64,000 nucleotides of DNA from Thioclava sp. GXIMD4216 (GCF_037949285.1 NZ_CP149926.1:62001-126000), one strand, 5' to 3'; shown: positions 18,360-28,468, counted from the stretch's first letter. Made by a program: numbers and translations. The notes: generated by a model from the sequence alone, not told the origin.

Positions 18360-19027
18360 GAGGCGCCGCCCTCTGTCTGGCAATGACATTTGGTGCCATA
18401 GCGCGCCATGAACATCGCCACGGCCTCCTTGACGGTGCGCTGGCGGCAGTCTTCGGTCAGCATCTCCGGCAGGCCGAAGACGATCTTGGCATGCAGATTG
18501 GCCTTGCACAGTTCCAGAAACTGCTCGGCGGCAAAGTCGAAATCCTCGATCTTCAACTCGCCGCGTTCCGCGCCGCGGCGCATAAGGCCCACTAGCTTGT
18601 CGCAGACAACGACATGGCCGGTGGCGTAGAACTGCCGTCCGACCTCGGGAAAACGCTCGGCTTCGGCCACGCAGATCCGGAAGATATCCCGCCCGAAATC
18701 AGAGAAAATATAGGTTGTCAGCTTTTCTGCCGCCCCTGTCAGGACCACCTCGATCGGCGCGTCCATCGCCTCCATCGGAGACATGCTGGATTGCGCCTGC
18801 ATGGCACATTCCTGCTGGGCGAAAACCATAAATAACAAGCGCTTGTCAGGAACATAGCTGTAAAGGGTCGCCTTGGAGACCCCTGCCTCGCGGGCGATGT
18901 CATCCACCGAGGCTCCCTCGAACCCGTCCCGCAAGAACACCTTGCGCGCCCCTTCGAGCACCTGATCGAATTTCCGCCCTCGGCGGATACATGTTTCCAT
19001 GGCAGGCTGTTTCGGAGAATGCGTCAT
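18356..19027 (-). CDS. TetR/AcrR family transcriptional regulator
   Basis: A 223-residue regulator. The HTH (GFEGASVDDIAREAGVSKATLYSYVPDKRLLFMVF, seen in parts) fits the TetR family; the C-terminal part is a TetR_C-type ligand and dimerisation domain (FSDFGRDIFRICVAEAERFPEVG). No divergent target gene is adjacent; upstream is a 286-base spacer and an RTX protein. The ATG at 19027 follows GAAGGGGAC; an ORF start of TTG one codon upstream is less likely. Confidence 0.88.
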   Translation of the reverse strand: MTHSPKQPAMETCIRRGRKFDQVLEGARKVFLRDGFEGASVDDIAREAGVSKATLYSYVPDKRLLFMVFAQQECAMQAQSSMSPMEAMDAPIEVVLTGAAEKLTTYIFSDFGRDIFRICVAEAERFPEVGRQFYATGHVVVCDKLVGLMRRGAERGELKIEDFDFAAEQFLELCKANLHAKIVFGLPEMLTEDCRQRTVKEAVAMFMARYGTKCHCQTEGGAS

Positions 19028-19316
19028 CAAAGTCCCCTTCTTTCCATCATGATAGACAGAACGGTTCAGAAGGGGAAGCGGGTCCCTTCAACGGGCAAGA
19101 AAAGCCATCCGCCGCCGTGTCTCCAAAGCCTATCATGCCGGCGCGATAGGCCACCGCCCGACCCACATCCTGCGCAGGGGCGATATCCGCAAGGCACGGC
19201 ATCCGCCGCATGTCCGAAAGAAGGATACCAACGGGCGAGGCTGCGAATCTCATGGCGACCCATCTCAAAAGGCCACCCCGAGGGGCGGCCTTCCCGATCA
19301 GTAAAACGCGGGCCGT
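19028..19316. other. Spacer without a supported gene
   Basis: Between the TetR regulator and the RTX gene there are 289 bases with several overlapping short readings, none with a good ribosome site or recognisable family. It holds the RTX terminator and probably the tetR promoter. Confidence 0.6.
19266..19292 (-). terminator. Intrinsic terminator of the RTX gene
   Basis: Read on the minus strand, AAGGCCGCCCC (19292-19282) pairs with GGGGTGGCCTT, followed by TTTTG; one G-T wobble. It lies 25 bases after the RTX stop. Confidence 0.8.
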
Positions 19317-21029
19317 TTAGGCATCCGCAAGTGCCTCGTCCTCGTCTTCGTCCTCGGTATCGCCATCTTCGGCAACCGGCACAGTCGGGATATCGGCAAG
19401 ATCGGCCACGGCGGTCTGGGTCTCGCTCGTGGTCTCATCGAGTGCCTCGGTGCTCTCCTCGCTGTCAGAGGCATCGGCCTGCGCTTCGGTGCTCTCGTCT
19501 TCCAGCTCGGCCCAGGCGGCGCTGTCATCTTCGGCCGCGCTGTCATCGGACCAGCCATCCGCCAGTTGCGCGTCCTTGGCGGCCTGCAACTTTGCACCAT
19601 AGCTTTGCATGGAGGCAACCGACTGGCCTTGCAGGGTCACGCTATCATCATCATGGAACGACAGGACAAGATTGCCATCCTCGTCATCCGCGCCGGAGAC
19701 GTCATCGGGCAGAGCCGAGAAATCGACCGCCTCGCCATCAAACATCAGCACATCTTCCCCGAAGCGGAAATCCGTGACCGTCACATTGGATGTCGCCGTA
19801 TCGGAAGCGCCGCGCAAATCCACCACGTCATTGCCCTTGCCCAGATGCATCACGTGATCAGCCCCGTGATCGAGATACCCCACAAGCGTGTCATCCCCCT
19901 TGCCGCCTTCCAGCAGACAGGTGTCATTGCCGCCAACGATCAGGTCATCGCCTGCCTCACCGGCCAGATGATGCTCGCCGCTGACCGCATACAGGCTGTC
20001 ATTGCCCTCGCCGCCCCCGATGATATGCGACAGACCACTTTTGACACGGATGTAATCATCGCCCCCAAAGCCGTTGATCCGCACCGTATCGGCTGTCGAA
20101 TCGCCATCGGCATCGACATAGAGATCCTGCATGAAATCCGCCTCTTCGGTGCCATCGACACGATTGTCCGAGAGGGTCGCCTCTTCACCGGTGCCCGCGC
20201 CCGGATCGGTCGCGGCCTCCTCGCTCGATTCCTCATCGGCGAAAATGTCGGAAGACAAACGGATGGTCACCGGCCCCCCTTCATCGTTCCCCGAGAACGC
20301 AAGATAGGTGAAATTCCCCGAATATTCGGTCGCGCTGCTGATATCGACCCCTTCCGCATTCTCGGGATCGGCCACCAATGCCGACAGATCGTCGCCGCTA
20401 TATGTCACACCATTCACAACAAGCGTGTCCATCGAGGGGTCGAAATCGCTGCCCAAATCGACAAGGCCACCCGTCTCGGCATCGATATCGGAGGTAACAT
20501 TGACAACATCCGCTGCGGCCTCGGTTTCAGCCAGAAACACCGAGGCCGTATCATTATCGCCCAGCGTGATATTGACGGTATCCGCACCCTGTCCGGTGAA
20601 GATCCGCGCAGACTCGGCCCCCACTGCCGTCATATTGGCGGTGATCACATCATCGCCATACTCGCCCGACAAGGACGCATAGCCCTGACCGGACCATGTA
20701 ATCGTGTCGTTGCCCGCATTGCCGTTGAACAGCACATTCCCCGACCCTTCGATCGTGTCATTGCCCTCATCGCCAAAAAGCTGGGGGTAGAAATGGTCGA
20801 GGCTGGGCGTCGCAACCAGATTGCTGCCCGAGAGATAATCGTCTCCGGCCTGACCATGAACGATGGTGCGCCCCTCCACACCGGTCACGCGGTCATTGCC
20901 ACGACCTGCCCAGATATTGAGAAAGGTTTCCCAAGTGGCGCTGCCCGTGTAATCGAGCGTCACCCCATTCGCATCAACAAAACCGGCGGTGATCTCGTCA
21001 GCCGCAGAGCTCCCCAGAATATAAGACAT
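19317..21029 (-). CDS. RTX (hemolysin-type calcium-binding repeat) protein with long acidic tail
   Basis: A 570-residue, very acidic protein rich in RTX-like nonapeptides, such as GRGNDRVTG, GQAGDDYLSG, GDEGNDTIEG, GNAGNDTITW, GEYGDDVIT in the N-terminal half, and GFGGDDYIRV, GGGEGNDSLY, GEAGDDLIVGG, GGKGDDTLVG, GKGNDVVDL in the second. These bind calcium and fold after type I secretion in related proteins. Residues from about 470 to the end are a Glu/Asp/Ser/Ala stretch. No enzymatic domain is visible and no type I secretion genes lie near, so substrate status is inference. The start at 21029 has GGGG six bases ahead. Confidence 0.85.
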   Translation of the reverse strand: MSYILGSSAADEITAGFVDANGVTLDYTGSATWETFLNIWAGRGNDRVTGVEGRTIVHGQAGDDYLSGSNLVATPSLDHFYPQLFGDEGNDTIEGSGNVLFNGNAGNDTITWSGQGYASLSGEYGDDVITANMTAVGAESARIFTGQGADTVNITLGDNDTASVFLAETEAAADVVNVTSDIDAETGGLVDLGSDFDPSMDTLVVNGVTYSGDDLSALVADPENAEGVDISSATEYSGNFTYLAFSGNDEGGPVTIRLSSDIFADEESSEEAATDPGAGTGEEATLSDNRVDGTEEADFMQDLYVDADGDSTADTVRINGFGGDDYIRVKSGLSHIIGGGEGNDSLYAVSGEHHLAGEAGDDLIVGGNDTCLLEGGKGDDTLVGYLDHGADHVMHLGKGNDVVDLRGASDTATSNVTVTDFRFGEDVLMFDGEAVDFSALPDDVSGADDEDGNLVLSFHDDDSVTLQGQSVASMQSYGAKLQAAKDAQLADGWSDDSAAEDDSAAWAELEDESTEAQADASDSEESTEALDETTSETQTAVADLADIPTVPVAEDGDTEDEDEDEALADA

Positions 21030-21100
21030 AATAATCCCCACAATCAGGCAAAGGCCCGTAATAATGCGAGGATTATAATATTTATGGATGCGGTAAAGTT

Positions 21101-22204
21101 TTATTTACCGACTTCACCCCGAATCCCGCTCGTTTGTCCACGGTCCATCAACAGATGGTCCAGAATGACACAAGCTGTCATCGCTTCGGCAACAGGCACG
21201 GCCCGAATACCCACGCAAGGATCATGGCGGCCCTTGGTCACCACCTCGACCGCCTCGCCATCAAGGTTGATCGAACGGCGCGGGGTGAGAATCGACGAGG
21301 TCGGCTTGACCGAGAAGCGCACCACAACCGGCTGGCCCGTGGTGATCCCGCCCAAGATGCCGCCCGCATGGTTGGTCAGGTATTCCGGCCCGTTCTCGCC
21401 CATGACGATCTCGTCGGCATTCTCGATGCCGGTCAGATTGGCGGCATCCATGCCCTCGCCGATCTCGACGCCTTTCACGGCATTGATCGACATCATCGCC
21501 GCCGCCAGATCGGTATCCATCTTGGCATAGATCGGCGCGCCAAGCCCTGCGGGAACGCCGGTGGCCACCACCTCGATCTTGGCGCCGACCGAGGAATGCT
21601 GCTTGCGGATCGCCTGCAGGTAATCGGCCCATTCATCGACCACATCCGCATCGGGGATGAAGAAGGGGTTCTGCAGGATCTGGGCTTCGTCGAACCGCGC
21701 GCGGTTGATATGTTTCACGCCCATCTGCACCATATAGCCGGTGATCTTCAGATCGGGCACCAGCTGGCGCAGCACGGCCTGCGCGACACCCCCTGCCGCC
21801 ACCCGCGCCGCCGTTTCCCGCGCCGAGGACCGTCCGCCGCCACGGTAATCGCGGATGCCGTATTTCTGGAAATAGGCCAGATCGGCATGACCGGGGCGGA
21901 ACTGGCGGGCGATCTCGCCGTAATCCTTCGACCGCTGGTCGGTATTCTCGATCATCAGCTGGATCGGGGTGCCGGTGGTTTTTCCCTCGAACACGCCCGA
22001 CAGGATACGCACCGCATCGGGTTCCTTGCGCTGGGTGGTTTCTTTCGACTGGCCCGGACGGCGGCGGTCAAGGAAGACCTGAATGAACTCTTCCGAGATC
22101 TCGATCCCCGGAGGGCAGCCATCCACCGTCGCGCCAAGCGCCGGCCCGTGGCTTTCGCCCCAAGTGGTCACGCGGAACAGATGTCCGAAGGTATTATACG
22201 ACAT
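21101..22204 (-). CDS. aroC: Chorismate synthase
   Basis: A 367-residue enzyme that converts 5-enolpyruvylshikimate 3-phosphate to chorismate, the branch point for aromatic amino acids, using reduced FMN. Signatures are GESHGPALG near residue 16 and the arginine-rich [21 protein letters not shown] loop, quoted in part, with a C-terminal [17 protein letters not shown]. The ATG at 22204 follows CAGGGAGATGCCTC; an upstream reading to 22315 is unsupported. Stands alone on the minus strand between the RTX gene and a divergent symporter gene. Confidence 0.97.
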   Translation of the reverse strand: MSYNTFGHLFRVTTWGESHGPALGATVDGCPPGIEISEEFIQVFLDRRRPGQSKETTQRKEPDAVRILSGVFEGKTTGTPIQLMIENTDQRSKDYGEIARQFRPGHADLAYFQKYGIRDYRGGGRSSARETAARVAAGGVAQAVLRQLVPDLKITGYMVQMGVKHINRARFDEAQILQNPFFIPDADVVDEWADYLQAIRKQHSSVGAKIEVVATGVPAGLGAPIYAKMDTDLAAAMMSINAVKGVEIGEGMDAANLTGIENADEIVMGENGPEYLTNHAGGILGGITTGQPVVVRFSVKPTSSILTPRRSINLDGEAVEVVTKGRHDPCVGIRAVPVAEAMTACVILDHLLMDRGQTSGIRGEVGK

Positions 22205-22420
22205 GAGGCATCTCCCTGTTATGCGCGCCAGATCCGGCAAAAGCTCCTGCGGCGGTCGATTCCAGCCTGCATAAAAGCCCGGCACCGATGTAGCAACTGC
22301 ATCCCCTCTAGGCAATCAGGGCTGAAGATATCATGATGGGCATGCTTGGGTTTTAATGGCCTCGCCCGGGCCGATCACCTATAGGCAGACTGAAAGCATC
22401 ACAAAGGGGGAGAGTGTTGC

Positions 22421-23752
22421 ATGGTTCATAAACGCGTATCACTGACGACGCAGATCATGGTTGCGATGGGCGCGGGCATCGTTCTGGGGGTCATTTTCAA
22501 CCAGATCCAATCCGGTTTCATTTCGACCTATATCACCGGCGGCCTTCTCGCGATGATCGGGAAGATGTTTGTCAACGCGCTGAAAATGCTGGTGGTGCCG
22601 CTGGTCTTCTTCTCGCTGATCTGCGGCGTGACAGGGATCGGCGATATCCGCGTGCTGGGGCGTGTTGGCGGCAAAAGCTTCGGGCTTTATATCGTGACCA
22701 CCGCCATCGCCATCGCCATCGCCATTCTCATCGCCAAGATTGTCGGGCCGGGCCAAGGCTTCACAATGGAGGGCATCGACACCTCGGGCATTAGTGCCAA
22801 AACGGCCCCTTCGGTCTGGGATGTCTTCGCCTCGATCGTGCCGACCAATCCGGTTCAGGCCTTTGCCAGCGGCGAGATGTTGCAGATCATCTTCTATACC
22901 ATCGTGCTGGGCGTGGCAGTGCTGATGCTGGGCGAGAAATCGGACAAATTCGTCGAGGGCTGTGAATATATGAACGAGGTGATGATGAAGATCGTCTCCA
23001 TCGTCATGGCCTTCGCGCCTTTGGGCGTGTTCTGCCTGATCACCAAGACCTTCGCAGAACAGGGGATCGACCTGTTCCTGCCGGTGCTGGCCTATGTGCT
23101 GACCCTGACCGGCGCGCTTCTGCTGCACCTGTTTGTCACGCTGATGGTGATCTTGAAGCTGTTCTCGGGGCTAAGCCCGATCACCTTCATTCGCAAGATC
23201 CGTCCGGCACAGATCTTCGCCTTCTCGACCGCCTCCTCGAATGCCACCATTCCGGTGACCCTGCGCTGCGTGACCGAGCGTATGGGCGCGCGCAATTCGG
23301 TGGCGTCGTTCTGCATTCCTTTCGGGGCCACGATCAACATGGACGGCACCGCGATCATGCAGGGTGTGGCCACGGTCTTTCTGGCCAATGTCTACGGCAT
23401 CGATCTGGGGCTGACCGGCTACCTGACCGTGATCGCTATGGCGGTTCTGGCCTCGATCGGCACCGCAGGCGTGCCCGGCGTGGGGCTTGTCATGCTGACG
23501 ATGGTGCTGGGACAGGTCGGCCTGCCGATCGAGGGCATCGCGCTGATCTTGGGCGTTGACCGGCTGATGGATATGATCCGCACCGCCGTCAATATCACAG
23601 GGGATGCCGTGGTGACCGCCATTGTGGCCAAAACCGAAGGCCAGCTTGACATCGCTACCTACGAGAACCCTCTTGCAGGCACCGCGGATGACGATCTGGG
23701 CATCGACCCCGCCGCCGAAGAGAAACTGGCCCATCTGGCCCGCCCGCATTAA
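22421..23752 (+). CDS. Dicarboxylate/amino acid:cation symporter (DAACS family)
   Basis: A 443-residue secondary transporter related to GltP/DctA and eukaryotic glutamate carriers. Eight helices and two re-entrant loops are expected; the family signature GATINMDGTAI and the SSSNAT-like serine-rich loop (STASSNATIPVTLRC) are intact, as is the C-terminal VDRLMDMIRTAVNITGDA. It would bring glutamate, aspartate or C4-dicarboxylates in with sodium or protons. It is transcribed on its own with GGGGGAGAG as the ribosome site, 86 bases before the thi riboswitch on the same strand. Confidence 0.92.
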   Translation: MVHKRVSLTTQIMVAMGAGIVLGVIFNQIQSGFISTYITGGLLAMIGKMFVNALKMLVVPLVFFSLICGVTGIGDIRVLGRVGGKSFGLYIVTTAIAIAIAILIAKIVGPGQGFTMEGIDTSGISAKTAPSVWDVFASIVPTNPVQAFASGEMLQIIFYTIVLGVAVLMLGEKSDKFVEGCEYMNEVMMKIVSIVMAFAPLGVFCLITKTFAEQGIDLFLPVLAYVLTLTGALLLHLFVTLMVILKLFSGLSPITFIRKIRPAQIFAFSTASSNATIPVTLRCVTERMGARNSVASFCIPFGATINMDGTAIMQGVATVFLANVYGIDLGLTGYLTVIAMAVLASIGTAGVPGVGLVMLTMVLGQVGLPIEGIALILGVDRLMDMIRTAVNITGDAVVTAIVAKTEGQLDIATYENPLAGTADDDLGIDPAAEEKLAHLARPH

Positions 23753-23837
23753 GCGGCGCGCTCCGGTTTGAGCGGCCAGTACGACACGGCAGGGGGCGCT
23801 TGCCCGAATGCGGCCCCTGCACTAGAACAGCCCTATC

Positions 23838-23922
23838 ACCTCGGGGTGCCGGTTTGGTCCGGCTGAGATGCCAAAGGCGAACCCGTCGAACCTGAACCGG
23901 CTAGCACCGGCGGAGGGAAGGT
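23838..23922 (+). promoter_or_regulatory. TPP riboswitch (THI element) controlling thiBPQ
   Basis: The leader carries the conserved CTGAGATG (23863-23870) and ACCCGTCGAACCTGAACCGG core (23881-23900), and ends GGAGGGAAGG. Downstream, CCTCC (23939-23943) can pair with the GGAGG of the thiB ribosome site (23958-23962), whereas GGGAAGG (23915-23921) at the aptamer 3' side can pair with CCTTCCC (23942-23948) instead. That is the layout of a translational off-switch: TPP binding frees the anti-Shine-Dalgarno strand. Confidence 0.93.
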
Positions 23923-23969
23923 CACGGGACTGTCGCGCCCTCCTTCCCCTGCGGATTGGAGGAGCATAG

Positions 23970-24974
23970 ATGAAACGACCCCTTACGGCCCTTCGCCTTG
24001 TGGCGGGCACAGCCCTTCTGGCAGCCACGACCGGCGGCGCTCAGGCCGAAGACCTGCCCGTTCTCACGGTCTATGCGCCCGATTATTTCACCTCGGAATG
24101 GGGTCCCGGCCCGCAGATCGAAAAAGGGTTCGAGGCCAGATGCGGCTGCGACCTGCAATTCGTGGCCGGTGACGTGCTTTCGCGCCTCATGCTCGAAGGC
24201 GACAAGACCAAAGCGGATATCGTGATCGGCCTCAATACCGACCAGACCGCCCGTGCCCGCAAGACCGGCCTCTTCGCGCCCTCGCATGAAGACAATTCGC
24301 GCCTGACCCTGCCGATCAAATGGACCGATGACACCTTCATCCCGTTCAACTGGGGCGAAACTGCCTTTGTCTATGACAAGACCAAACTGAAAAACCCGCC
24401 GAAAAGCTTCGAGGAACTGCTGGATGCCCCCGATGATCTGAAGATCGCCATCCAGGACCCGCGCTCGTCCGTTTCGGGGCTGGCGCTGCTGCTCTGGGTC
24501 AAGGCCGTCTATGGTGATCGCGCGCCCGAAGCATGGGCCAAGCTCAAACCCAAAGTGCTAACCGTGACCCCCGGCTGGTCGGAAAGCTACGGCCTCTTCA
24601 CGGATGGCGAGGTGGATATGGTGCTGTCCTATACCACATCGCCGGCCTATCACATCATCGCCGAGCACGATAACACCAAAGCCGCCGCGATCTTCCCGGA
24701 AGGCCATTATTTCATGGCCGAGCTGGTGGGACAGCTGAAAACCTCCAAACATCCCGAACTGGCGCAGGATTTCATGGATTACGTGCTGTCGGATGATTTC
24801 CAGGGGATGATCGCCACCGCCAACTGGTCCTATCCGGCCATCATCAAAGAAGGCTTCCTGCCGCCCGAATTCGCCAGCCTGCCGCGCCCGAACAAGACCA
24901 TCTTCTATAGCGAAGACGAGGCCGAGGCCCTGCGCCAGCCCGCACTGGACGAATGGCTCGCCGCGTTCCGCTGA
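23970..24974 (+). CDS. thiB: Thiamine ABC transporter substrate-binding protein
   Basis: A 334-residue periplasmic binding protein with an N-terminal signal peptide (cleaved after about AQA, residue 25). The family pattern is visible: LPVLTVYAPDYFTSEWGPG, DIVIGLNTDQTARA, WGETAFVYDKTKL and SYTTSPAYHIIAEHD. ThiB binds thiamine, its phosphate or pyrophosphate in the periplasm and delivers it to ThiPQ. First gene of the riboswitch-controlled operon; it overlaps thiP by 22 bases. Confidence 0.95.
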   Translation: MKRPLTALRLVAGTALLAATTGGAQAEDLPVLTVYAPDYFTSEWGPGPQIEKGFEARCGCDLQFVAGDVLSRLMLEGDKTKADIVIGLNTDQTARARKTGLFAPSHEDNSRLTLPIKWTDDTFIPFNWGETAFVYDKTKLKNPPKSFEELLDAPDDLKIAIQDPRSSVSGLALLLWVKAVYGDRAPEAWAKLKPKVLTVTPGWSESYGLFTDGEVDMVLSYTTSPAYHIIAEHDNTKAAAIFPEGHYFMAELVGQLKTSKHPELAQDFMDYVLSDDFQGMIATANWSYPAIIKEGFLPPEFASLPRPNKTIFYSEDEAEALRQPALDEWLAAFR

Positions 24975-26488
24975 TTGCGGCTTGCGTCGCTCTGGTCCCC
25001 GCGCTTCTGGTGCTGGGGCCGATCCTGATGACCGCCCTGCACGGGGGCGGTCTTACGGGGTTGCGCGGGTCGGACCTGCAGGCGCTGTGGTTCACACTCT
25101 GGCAGGCGGCGGCGTCGGCGCTGATCTCCTGTGTGCTGGCGGTGCCTCTGGCGCGGGCGCTTGCGCGGCGGCGGTTTATCGGGCGCAGCGTGCTGATCAC
25201 CGCACTTGGTGCGCCCTTCATCCTGCCGGTCATCGCCGCCATTCTGGGACTGCTGGCGGTCTTCGGCCGTAGCGGGCTGCTCAATCAGGCGCTCGGCGCG
25301 CTCGGTCTGCCGACAATGACCATCTATGGCGCGCATGGGGTCATTCTGGCCCATGTGTTCTTCAACCTGCCACTGGCCACCCGCATGGTGCTGCAAGGCT
25401 GGCAGGCCATCCCCGCCGAACGCCTGCGCCTTGCCATGATGCTGGATTTCGACGGCCCCGCCCGACGCCGCCACATCGAAACCCCGATGCTGCGCGCCAC
25501 CCTGCCCGGCGCCTTCATCGCCATCTTCCTCGTCTGTCTGGGCAGCTTCGCCGTTGCGCTGACCTTGGGCGGAGGCCCCTCGGCCACCACGGTCGAGCTG
25601 GCCATCTACCAAGCGTTCCGCTTCGATTACGATACAGGCCGCGCCGCAAGCCTCGCGCTGGTGCAGGTCGCGCTCTGCGTGCTGGCCGTGGGGATCGGGG
25701 CCAAGATCTCGGCCCCCACGGGCTTCGGCGCAGGGCTGGACCGCCCCACCCTCTATGGCCCGTCAAGCCTCTGGCAACGGTCGGGCGATGCAGCCATCAT
25801 CGTCCTTGCCGCACTGTTTCTTCTACTGCCCATCGGTTTGATCCTCTGGCGTGGCCTGCCCGCCTTTCCGGCCCTGCCCCTTATGGTCTGGAAAGCCGCG
25901 GCCACCTCGCTGACCATCGCACTCGGCTCCACCGTGCTGGCGCTGGCATTGGCCCTCCCTCTGGCACTGGCGGCCCCGCGCCATCGCTGGGCGGAAGGCT
26001 CCGCCATGCTGCCACTGGCCGCCTCGGGGCTGGTGCTGGGCACAGGACTTTTCCTGCTGATCCAGCCCTTTGCCGCACCGACAAGCCTCCTCGTGCCGGT
26101 CACACTGGTGGTCAACGCCACGCTGTCCCTGCCCTTCATCACCCGCCTTCTGCTGCCCGAAATCCAATCCCTGCAAGCCGATTACGACCGGCTCGCCACA
26201 TCCTTGGACCTAAGCGGATGGGCCAAATTGCGGCGGCTCACCCTGCCCCGCCTCGCCCGTCCCTTGGGCTTTTCCGCAGGGCTGGCCTGCGCCTTCTCGA
26301 TGGGCGATCTGGGTGTCATCACCCTCTTCTCCGATGGCCAGACCCGCACCCTGCCGCTGGCGATCTTCCAGCTGATGGGCAGCTACCGGCTGGATCAGGC
26401 CGCCGCCGCCGCCACATTGCTTCTGACACTCACCTTCGGGCTCTTCGCCCTTTTCGACCGGATCGGACATCATGCTGACCCTCGATAA
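24953..26488 (+). CDS. thiP: Thiamine ABC transporter permease
   Basis: A 511-residue inner-membrane permease made of two fused permease units, about twelve helices, with EAA-type loops in each half (ERLRLAMMLDFDGPARRRHIE region, and DRLATSLDLSGWAKLRRLTLP region, quoted in part). This double-length design is typical of ThiP. It forms the channel for thiamine entry. Starts within thiB and overlaps thiQ by 17 bases; the three genes form one operon. Confidence 0.95.
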   Translation: MARRVPLIAACVALVPALLVLGPILMTALHGGGLTGLRGSDLQALWFTLWQAAASALISCVLAVPLARALARRRFIGRSVLITALGAPFILPVIAAILGLLAVFGRSGLLNQALGALGLPTMTIYGAHGVILAHVFFNLPLATRMVLQGWQAIPAERLRLAMMLDFDGPARRRHIETPMLRATLPGAFIAIFLVCLGSFAVALTLGGGPSATTVELAIYQAFRFDYDTGRAASLALVQVALCVLAVGIGAKISAPTGFGAGLDRPTLYGPSSLWQRSGDAAIIVLAALFLLLPIGLILWRGLPAFPALPLMVWKAAATSLTIALGSTVLALALALPLALAAPRHRWAEGSAMLPLAASGLVLGTGLFLLIQPFAAPTSLLVPVTLVVNATLSLPFITRLLLPEIQSLQADYDRLATSLDLSGWAKLRRLTLPRLARPLGFSAGLACAFSMGDLGVITLFSDGQTRTLPLAIFQLMGSYRLDQAAAAATLLLTLTFGLFALFDRIGHHADPR

Positions 26489-27182
26489 CCTGCGCCTGAC
26501 GCAAAACGACTGGCACCTCGAGGCCAACCTGAACATCGAACAAGGCCAGCATACCGCACTGATCGGGCCTTCGGGCGCGGGCAAATCCACCCTGCTTGCC
26601 GCCATTGCCGGCCTCTTCGCGCCGGAACGGGGACGTGTGCTCTGGCAGGGGCAGGATCTTGTCCAGATCCCGCCGGGCAAACGCCCGCTCTCGATCCTGT
26701 TTCAGGACCAGAACCTGTTCCCCCATCTCAGCATCGCGCAAAATCTCGGCCTCGGAATCTCGCCGCGCCTGCGCCTCTCGCCCGAAGATCACCAGCGCAT
26801 CGAAAACGTCCTTGCCGCCACGGGCCTGCAGGATCTGGGCACCCGCCGCCCCGCCGAACTCTCGGGCGGTCAGCAAAGCCGCGCAGCCCTTGCCCGCGCG
26901 CTCCTGCGCAACCGCCCCCTCCTCCTCCTCGACGAGGCCTTCGCAGCCCTCGGCCCCGCATTGAAAACCGAGATGCTCCACCTCACCGAAACCCTCGCCA
27001 GACACCATGATTTCACCATCCTCATGGTCACCCATGACCCCGAAGATGCGCGCCAACTCTGCCCGCAAACAATCCTCGTAGCAGAGGGCCGCGCCTATCC
27101 GCCAGAACCGACAGACCGCCTTCTGTCACACCCCCCCGAAGCGCTCCGCCGCTATCTCGGCACGTCTGCTTCCAGCTGCTAG
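26472..27182 (+). CDS. thiQ: Thiamine ABC transporter ATP-binding protein
   Basis: A 236-residue ABC ATPase. Walker A GPSGAGKST (about 33-41), Q-loop in LFQDQNLFPHL, signature LSGGQQSRAALARAL, Walker B LLLLDEAFAALGP and switch His in VTHDPEDA are all intact. Note that the usual DEP triplet after Walker B is DEA, as in many ThiQ proteins. It powers ThiP. The last gene of the operon; a hairpin follows. Confidence 0.94.
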   Translation: MLTLDNLRLTQNDWHLEANLNIEQGQHTALIGPSGAGKSTLLAAIAGLFAPERGRVLWQGQDLVQIPPGKRPLSILFQDQNLFPHLSIAQNLGLGISPRLRLSPEDHQRIENVLAATGLQDLGTRRPAELSGGQQSRAALARALLRNRPLLLLDEAFAALGPALKTEMLHLTETLARHHDFTILMVTHDPEDARQLCPQTILVAEGRAYPPEPTDRLLSHPPEALRRYLGTSASSC

Positions 27183-27219
27183 AAATATCCTCAGGGGGTG
27201 AATTTGCGGGAAACGCAAA

Positions 27220-27241
27220 GAGGGGGCGCGAGCGCCCCCTC
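27220..27241 (-). terminator. Hairpin between thiQ and the formaldehyde dehydrogenase gene
   Basis: GAGGGGGCGC-GA-GCGCCCCCTC is a near-perfect palindrome. Read on the minus strand it is followed by TTTGCG, giving a modest terminator for the frmA-like gene; on the plus strand it follows thiQ by 38 bases. Confidence 0.65.
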
Positions 27242-27264
27242 CTTCCCATCGGCCTAAGCCGAGC

Positions 27265-28395
27265 TCAGTATTGCACGACCGCGCGGATCGACTTGCCCTC
27301 ATGCATCAGGTCGAAGCCGTGGTTGATCTCCTCCAGCTTCAGAACATGGGTGATCATCGGATCGATCTCGATCTTACCATCCATATACCAGTCAACAAAC
27401 TTCGGCACGTCGGTCCGGCCCTTGGCGCCCCCAAAGGCGGTGCCCTTCCAGACGCGGCCGGTGACCAGCTGGAACGGGCGGGTCGAAATCTCGGCCCCTG
27501 CCGGCGCCACACCGATAATCACCGACACACCCCAGCCACGATGCGAACATTCCAGCGCATCGCGCATGACCTTGACGTTGCCGGTCGCATCGAACGAATA
27601 ATCCACGCCACCGATCTGGTCATCGCCCTTCTTCGTCAGATTGACGATCTCCTGCACGACACTGCCTTCGATCTTCGAAGGATTCACGAAATGGGTCATG
27701 CCGAATTTCTTGGCCATCTCGGCCTTGTCGTCATTCAGGTCAACGCCGATGATCATATCGGCCCCCGCCATCCGCAGCCCCTGAATGACGTTCAGACCGA
27801 TCCCGCCCAAGCCGAACACTGCCGCGGTCGAGCCGATCTCGACACCTGCGGTATTGATCACCGCACCGATGCCGGTGGTCACGCCGCAGCCGATATAGCA
27901 GATCTTGTCGAAAGGCGCGTCCTCACGCACTTTCGCCAAAGCGATTTCCGGCATCACGGTATGCTGGGCAAAGGTCGAACAGCCCATGTAGTGATAGATC
28001 GGCGTGCCATCCAGCATATGGAAGCGCGTCGTCCCATCGGGCATCAGCCCCTGACCTTGGGTATTGCGGATCGCGGTGCAGAGGTTGGTCTTGCCCGAGC
28101 GGCAGGAGGGGCACTCGCGGCACTCGGGCGTATAGAGCGGGATCACGTGATCGCCCGGTTTGAGCGTGGTCACGCCCTCGCCCACCTCGATCACGACGCC
28201 CGCGCCCTCATGGCCGAGAATCGACGGAAAAAGCCCCTCGGGGTCCGCGCCCGAGAGCGTGAAGGCATCCGTATGGCATAGGCCCGTGGCCTTGATCTCG
28301 ACCAACACCTCCCCCTTCTTCGGCGGATCAAGCTCCACTTCCATAATTTCCAAGGGCTTACCTGCCTCTAGTGCAACAGCAGCACGGGTTCTCAT
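27265..28395 (-). CDS. frmA: S-(hydroxymethyl)glutathione dehydrogenase / class III alcohol dehydrogenase
   Basis: A 376-residue zinc-dependent enzyme oxidising the glutathione-formaldehyde adduct to S-formylglutathione with NAD; it can also reduce S-nitrosoglutathione. Catalytic-zinc residues lie in GLCHTDAFT and GHEGAG, structural zinc cysteines in [15 protein letters not shown], and the Rossmann [12 protein letters not shown] follows. Length and sequence fit the class III group (AdhC/FlhA/FrmA). It has its own ribosome site (GGAGAAGG). The S-formylglutathione hydrolase partner is not adjacent. Confidence 0.95.
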   Translation of the reverse strand: MRTRAAVALEAGKPLEIMEVELDPPKKGEVLVEIKATGLCHTDAFTLSGADPEGLFPSILGHEGAGVVIEVGEGVTTLKPGDHVIPLYTPECRECPSCRSGKTNLCTAIRNTQGQGLMPDGTTRFHMLDGTPIYHYMGCSTFAQHTVMPEIALAKVREDAPFDKICYIGCGVTTGIGAVINTAGVEIGSTAAVFGLGGIGLNVIQGLRMAGADMIIGVDLNDDKAEMAKKFGMTHFVNPSKIEGSVVQEIVNLTKKGDDQIGGVDYSFDATGNVKVMRDALECSHRGWGVSVIIGVAPAGAEISTRPFQLVTGRVWKGTAFGGAKGRTDVPKFVDWYMDGKIEIDPMITHVLKLEEINHGFDLMHEGKSIRAVVQY

Positions 28396-28468
28396 TGGCC
28401 TTCTCCGTCATATGGAATTTTATCCGAACCTGAGGCACAATGCGCGCAAACACAAGCAAGAGAGCGAC

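Noticed and set aside
18828..18850. AT-rich stretch with AGCGCTT palindrome as a TetR operator
   Set aside because: It lies inside the tetR coding sequence, not in a promoter region.
19047..19268. 73-residue minus-strand reading between tetR and the RTX gene
   Set aside because: No ribosome site and it begins inside the RTX terminator; no recognisable family. A decayed gene is possible but unsupported.
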